6,315 bases of DNA from an archaeon (GTDB lineage Archaea; Asgardarchaeota; Hermodarchaeia; Hermodarchaeales; Hermodarchaeaceae). Below are positions 4,969 to 6,315 of this stretch, one piece after another. The notes below the pieces were generated by a model. That model was not told the DNA's origin. It saw only the letters and a program-made list of their open reading frames with translations, and made no database searches. A program made the translations under genes and the position numbers. The stretch covers positions 1 to 6,315 of the forward strand of contig JABXGY010000370.1 of the NCBI GenBank assembly GCA_016550395.1. The letters run 5' to 3'. Every line of letters starts with the position of its first letter. Position 1 is the first letter of the stretch.

Positions 4969-6315
4969 TTGACAGGGACAAAAAAAATTACAACTGATGA
5001 AGCAAAAACTACAGTTACCAAGGAAATTATGAAAAAAATGTCAACTAGTCTAAATGGCCTGTCTTCTGAAGAAGCCTCCAAGCGTTTAGAGATTTTTGGT
5101 CCAAACGAAATAGTAGAGAAGAAAAAGAATCCGCTTTTAAAATTTCTAGGTTATTTCTGGGGACCTATACCTTGGATGATTGAAGCGGCTGCGATCCTAT
5201 CGGCTATCATACAACATTGGGAAGATTTTGTAGTCATCCTTATGATGTTAATGATTAATGCCGGTGTTGGGTTCTGGCAAGAAAAGAAGGCGGATGACAC
5301 TATTGAGCTTTTAAAACACAAATTAGCCACTCAGGCTAGAGTACTCAGGAATGGAAACTGGATTGATGTTCCAGCTAGAGAACTTGTACCCGGGGATATG
5401 GTTCGGATCCGACTTGGTGATATGATTCCTGCTGATTTGAAACTTACGGAAGGTGATTATCTACAGACAGATGAATCTGCTTTAACTGGTGAGTCACTTC
5501 CTGTTGAAAAAAAGGTGGACGATGTTGCTTATTCTGGTTCCATTGTTCGACAGGGCGAAATGAATGGACTCGTCATCACCACCGGGATGCAGACGTACTT
5601 TGGAAAAACTGCACAACTCGTAGAGGAAGCGAAAACCCGTAGTCACTTCCAAGAGAGTGTAGTAAAAATCGGAAATTATCTAATCATTATCGCTGTCGTC
5701 CTGGTAGCTTTAGTCTTTGTCGCATCCTTTCTTCGCTATGAATCGATTCTAGAGACACTGCAATTTTCTTTAGTGCTCTTAGTAGCCGCAATTCCTGTTG
5801 CGTTACCAGCAGTTCTTTCTGTGACTTTGGCAGTAGGTGCACTCAATTTAACTAAACGTGGCATCATCGTTTCAAAACTTCGAACCATTCAAGAATTGGC
5901 TGGTGTCGACATCCTATGCTCAGACAAAACAGGTACAATTACGAAAAATGAAATTGCTGTTGCGGATGTTATCCCGCAAAAGAACTTCACAAGACAAGAT
6001 GTCATCAGACTGGCAGCCATTGCTTCTCGGGAAGAAGATAAAGACCCGATTGATATGGCAATCATTATCAAAAATAAGGCAGAACATTCAAATAATGACC
6101 AAAATTCATCATTTGAGACCCTAACCTTTAAGCCATTTGACCCAGTTACAAAACGTACAGAAATCACCATAAAAGAAGCTGGTAAAGATCAGTTCAAGGT
6201 TTCCAAGGGTGCACCTCAAGTTATTCTCGCCCTAATAGCGGATAAAAAAAAGTTATCACAAGATATCGATGACCAAGTAAATGCTTTTGCGCAGAAAGGG
6301 TTTCGAGCTTTAGGC
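4969..6315 (+). CDS. P-type ATPase, probable plasma-membrane proton pump (P3A), partial (C-terminus beyond right edge)
   Basis: Open for 449 codons to the window edge, about half of a typical 800-residue pump. The order is: cation-ATPase N-terminal domain with GLSSEEASKRLEIFGPNE (30-47); membrane segments about 62-81 and 85-104; actuator domain with TGES (173-176); segments about 237-255 and 264-286, the latter with PVALP (276-280); phosphorylation motif CSDKTGT with Asp319 as the phospho-acceptor; and nucleotide-binding stretches PFDP (389-392) and KGAP (413-416). The WGPIPWMIEAAAILS and LPAVLSVTLAVGA stretches are those of the fungal/plant/archaeal H+-ATPase group, so export of protons using ATP is likely. 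The TM5-TM6 ion-site residues lie outside the window, so ion choice is unproven. The start is probably TTG 4969 (AAGGA SD 6 nt upstream); ATG 5029 would shorten the N-terminal domain. The 210-bp gap after mch suggests a separate transcript. Confidence 0.92.
   Translation, partial: MTGTKKITTDEAKTTVTKEIMKKMSTSLNGLSSEEASKRLEIFGPNEIVEKKKNPLLKFLGYFWGPIPWMIEAAAILSAIIQHWEDFVVILMMLMINAGVGFWQEKKADDTIELLKHKLATQARVLRNGNWIDVPARELVPGDMVRIRLGDMIPADLKLTEGDYLQTDESALTGESLPVEKKVDDVAYSGSIVRQGEMNGLVITTGMQTYFGKTAQLVEEAKTRSHFQESVVKIGNYLIIIAVVLVALVFVASFLRYESILETLQFSLVLLVAAIPVALPAVLSVTLAVGALNLTKRGIIVSKLRTIQELAGVDILCSDKTGTITKNEIAVADVIPQKNFTRQDVIRLAAIASREEDKDPIDMAIIIKNKAEHSNNDQNSSFETLTFKPFDPVTKRTEITIKEAGKDQFKVSKGAPQVILALIADKKKLSQDIDDQVNAFAQKGFRALG

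Noticed and set aside
5914..5940. DKTGTIT in place of the more usual DKTGTLT in the ATPase
   Set aside because: Ile for Leu is a conservative change at a non-catalytic site; the Asp, Lys and Thr needed for phosphorylation are kept.
1..6315. Mobile elements, CRISPR arrays, tRNA or rRNA genes
   Set aside because: No terminal repeats, transposase or integrase frames, spaced repeats or RNA-gene patterns were seen; the window is almost fully filled by five ordinary genes.

Overview
The window looks archaeal and chromosomal. It carries three enzymes of the tetrahydromethanopterin (H4MPT)/methanofuran C1 pathway. It also has a sensor kinase whose H-box, RHDLGND, is of a type I associate with archaeal histidine kinases, a TATA-like box ahead of fwdC, and Shine-Dalgarno (SD) sites suited to an archaeal 16S tail. 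The DNA is moderately AT-rich. The lineage cannot be fixed from this stretch. An uncultivated archaeon with an H4MPT-type Wood-Ljungdahl branch (for example an Asgard-type lineage) or a methanogen or methanogen relative would fit; this is inference only.

Layout: (1) 1-1704, minus strand: a soluble PAS-PAS-PAS histidine kinase, cut by the left edge a little before its C-terminus. (2) 1705-1869: a 165-nt spacer holding a pyrimidine-rich possible terminator for ftr and a hairpin that would cover the kinase ribosome-binding site. (3) 1870-2766, minus: ftr. (4) 2767-2897: a divergent promoter region. (5) 2898-3791, plus: fwdC. (6) 3781-4758, plus: mch, overlapping fwdC by 11 nt. (7) 4759-4968: an AT-rich spacer with a possible TATA element and a three-copy 10-bp repeat. 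(8) 4969 to the right edge, plus: the N-terminal half of a P3A-type (proton-pumping) P-type ATPase, probably starting at TTG.

Fwd/Fmd makes formylmethanofuran from CO2 and methanofuran, with FwdC as an accessory subunit. Ftr moves the formyl group to H4MPT, and Mch closes it to methenyl-H4MPT. The divergent ftr / fwdC-mch block therefore covers the first three steps of the methyl branch, though the catalytic FwdA, FwdB and FwdD subunits are not in the window. The same reactions run backwards in C1 oxidation, so the sequence does not show direction. The kinase and the ATPase are not known partners of this pathway. A role for the kinase in controlling C1 genes is only a hypothesis from position.

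I found no mobile element, CRISPR array, RNA gene or clearly undescribed system. The most unusual points are the fwdC-mch pairing apart from other fwd genes, the hairpin over the kinase SD, and the helically phased repeat before the ATPase.
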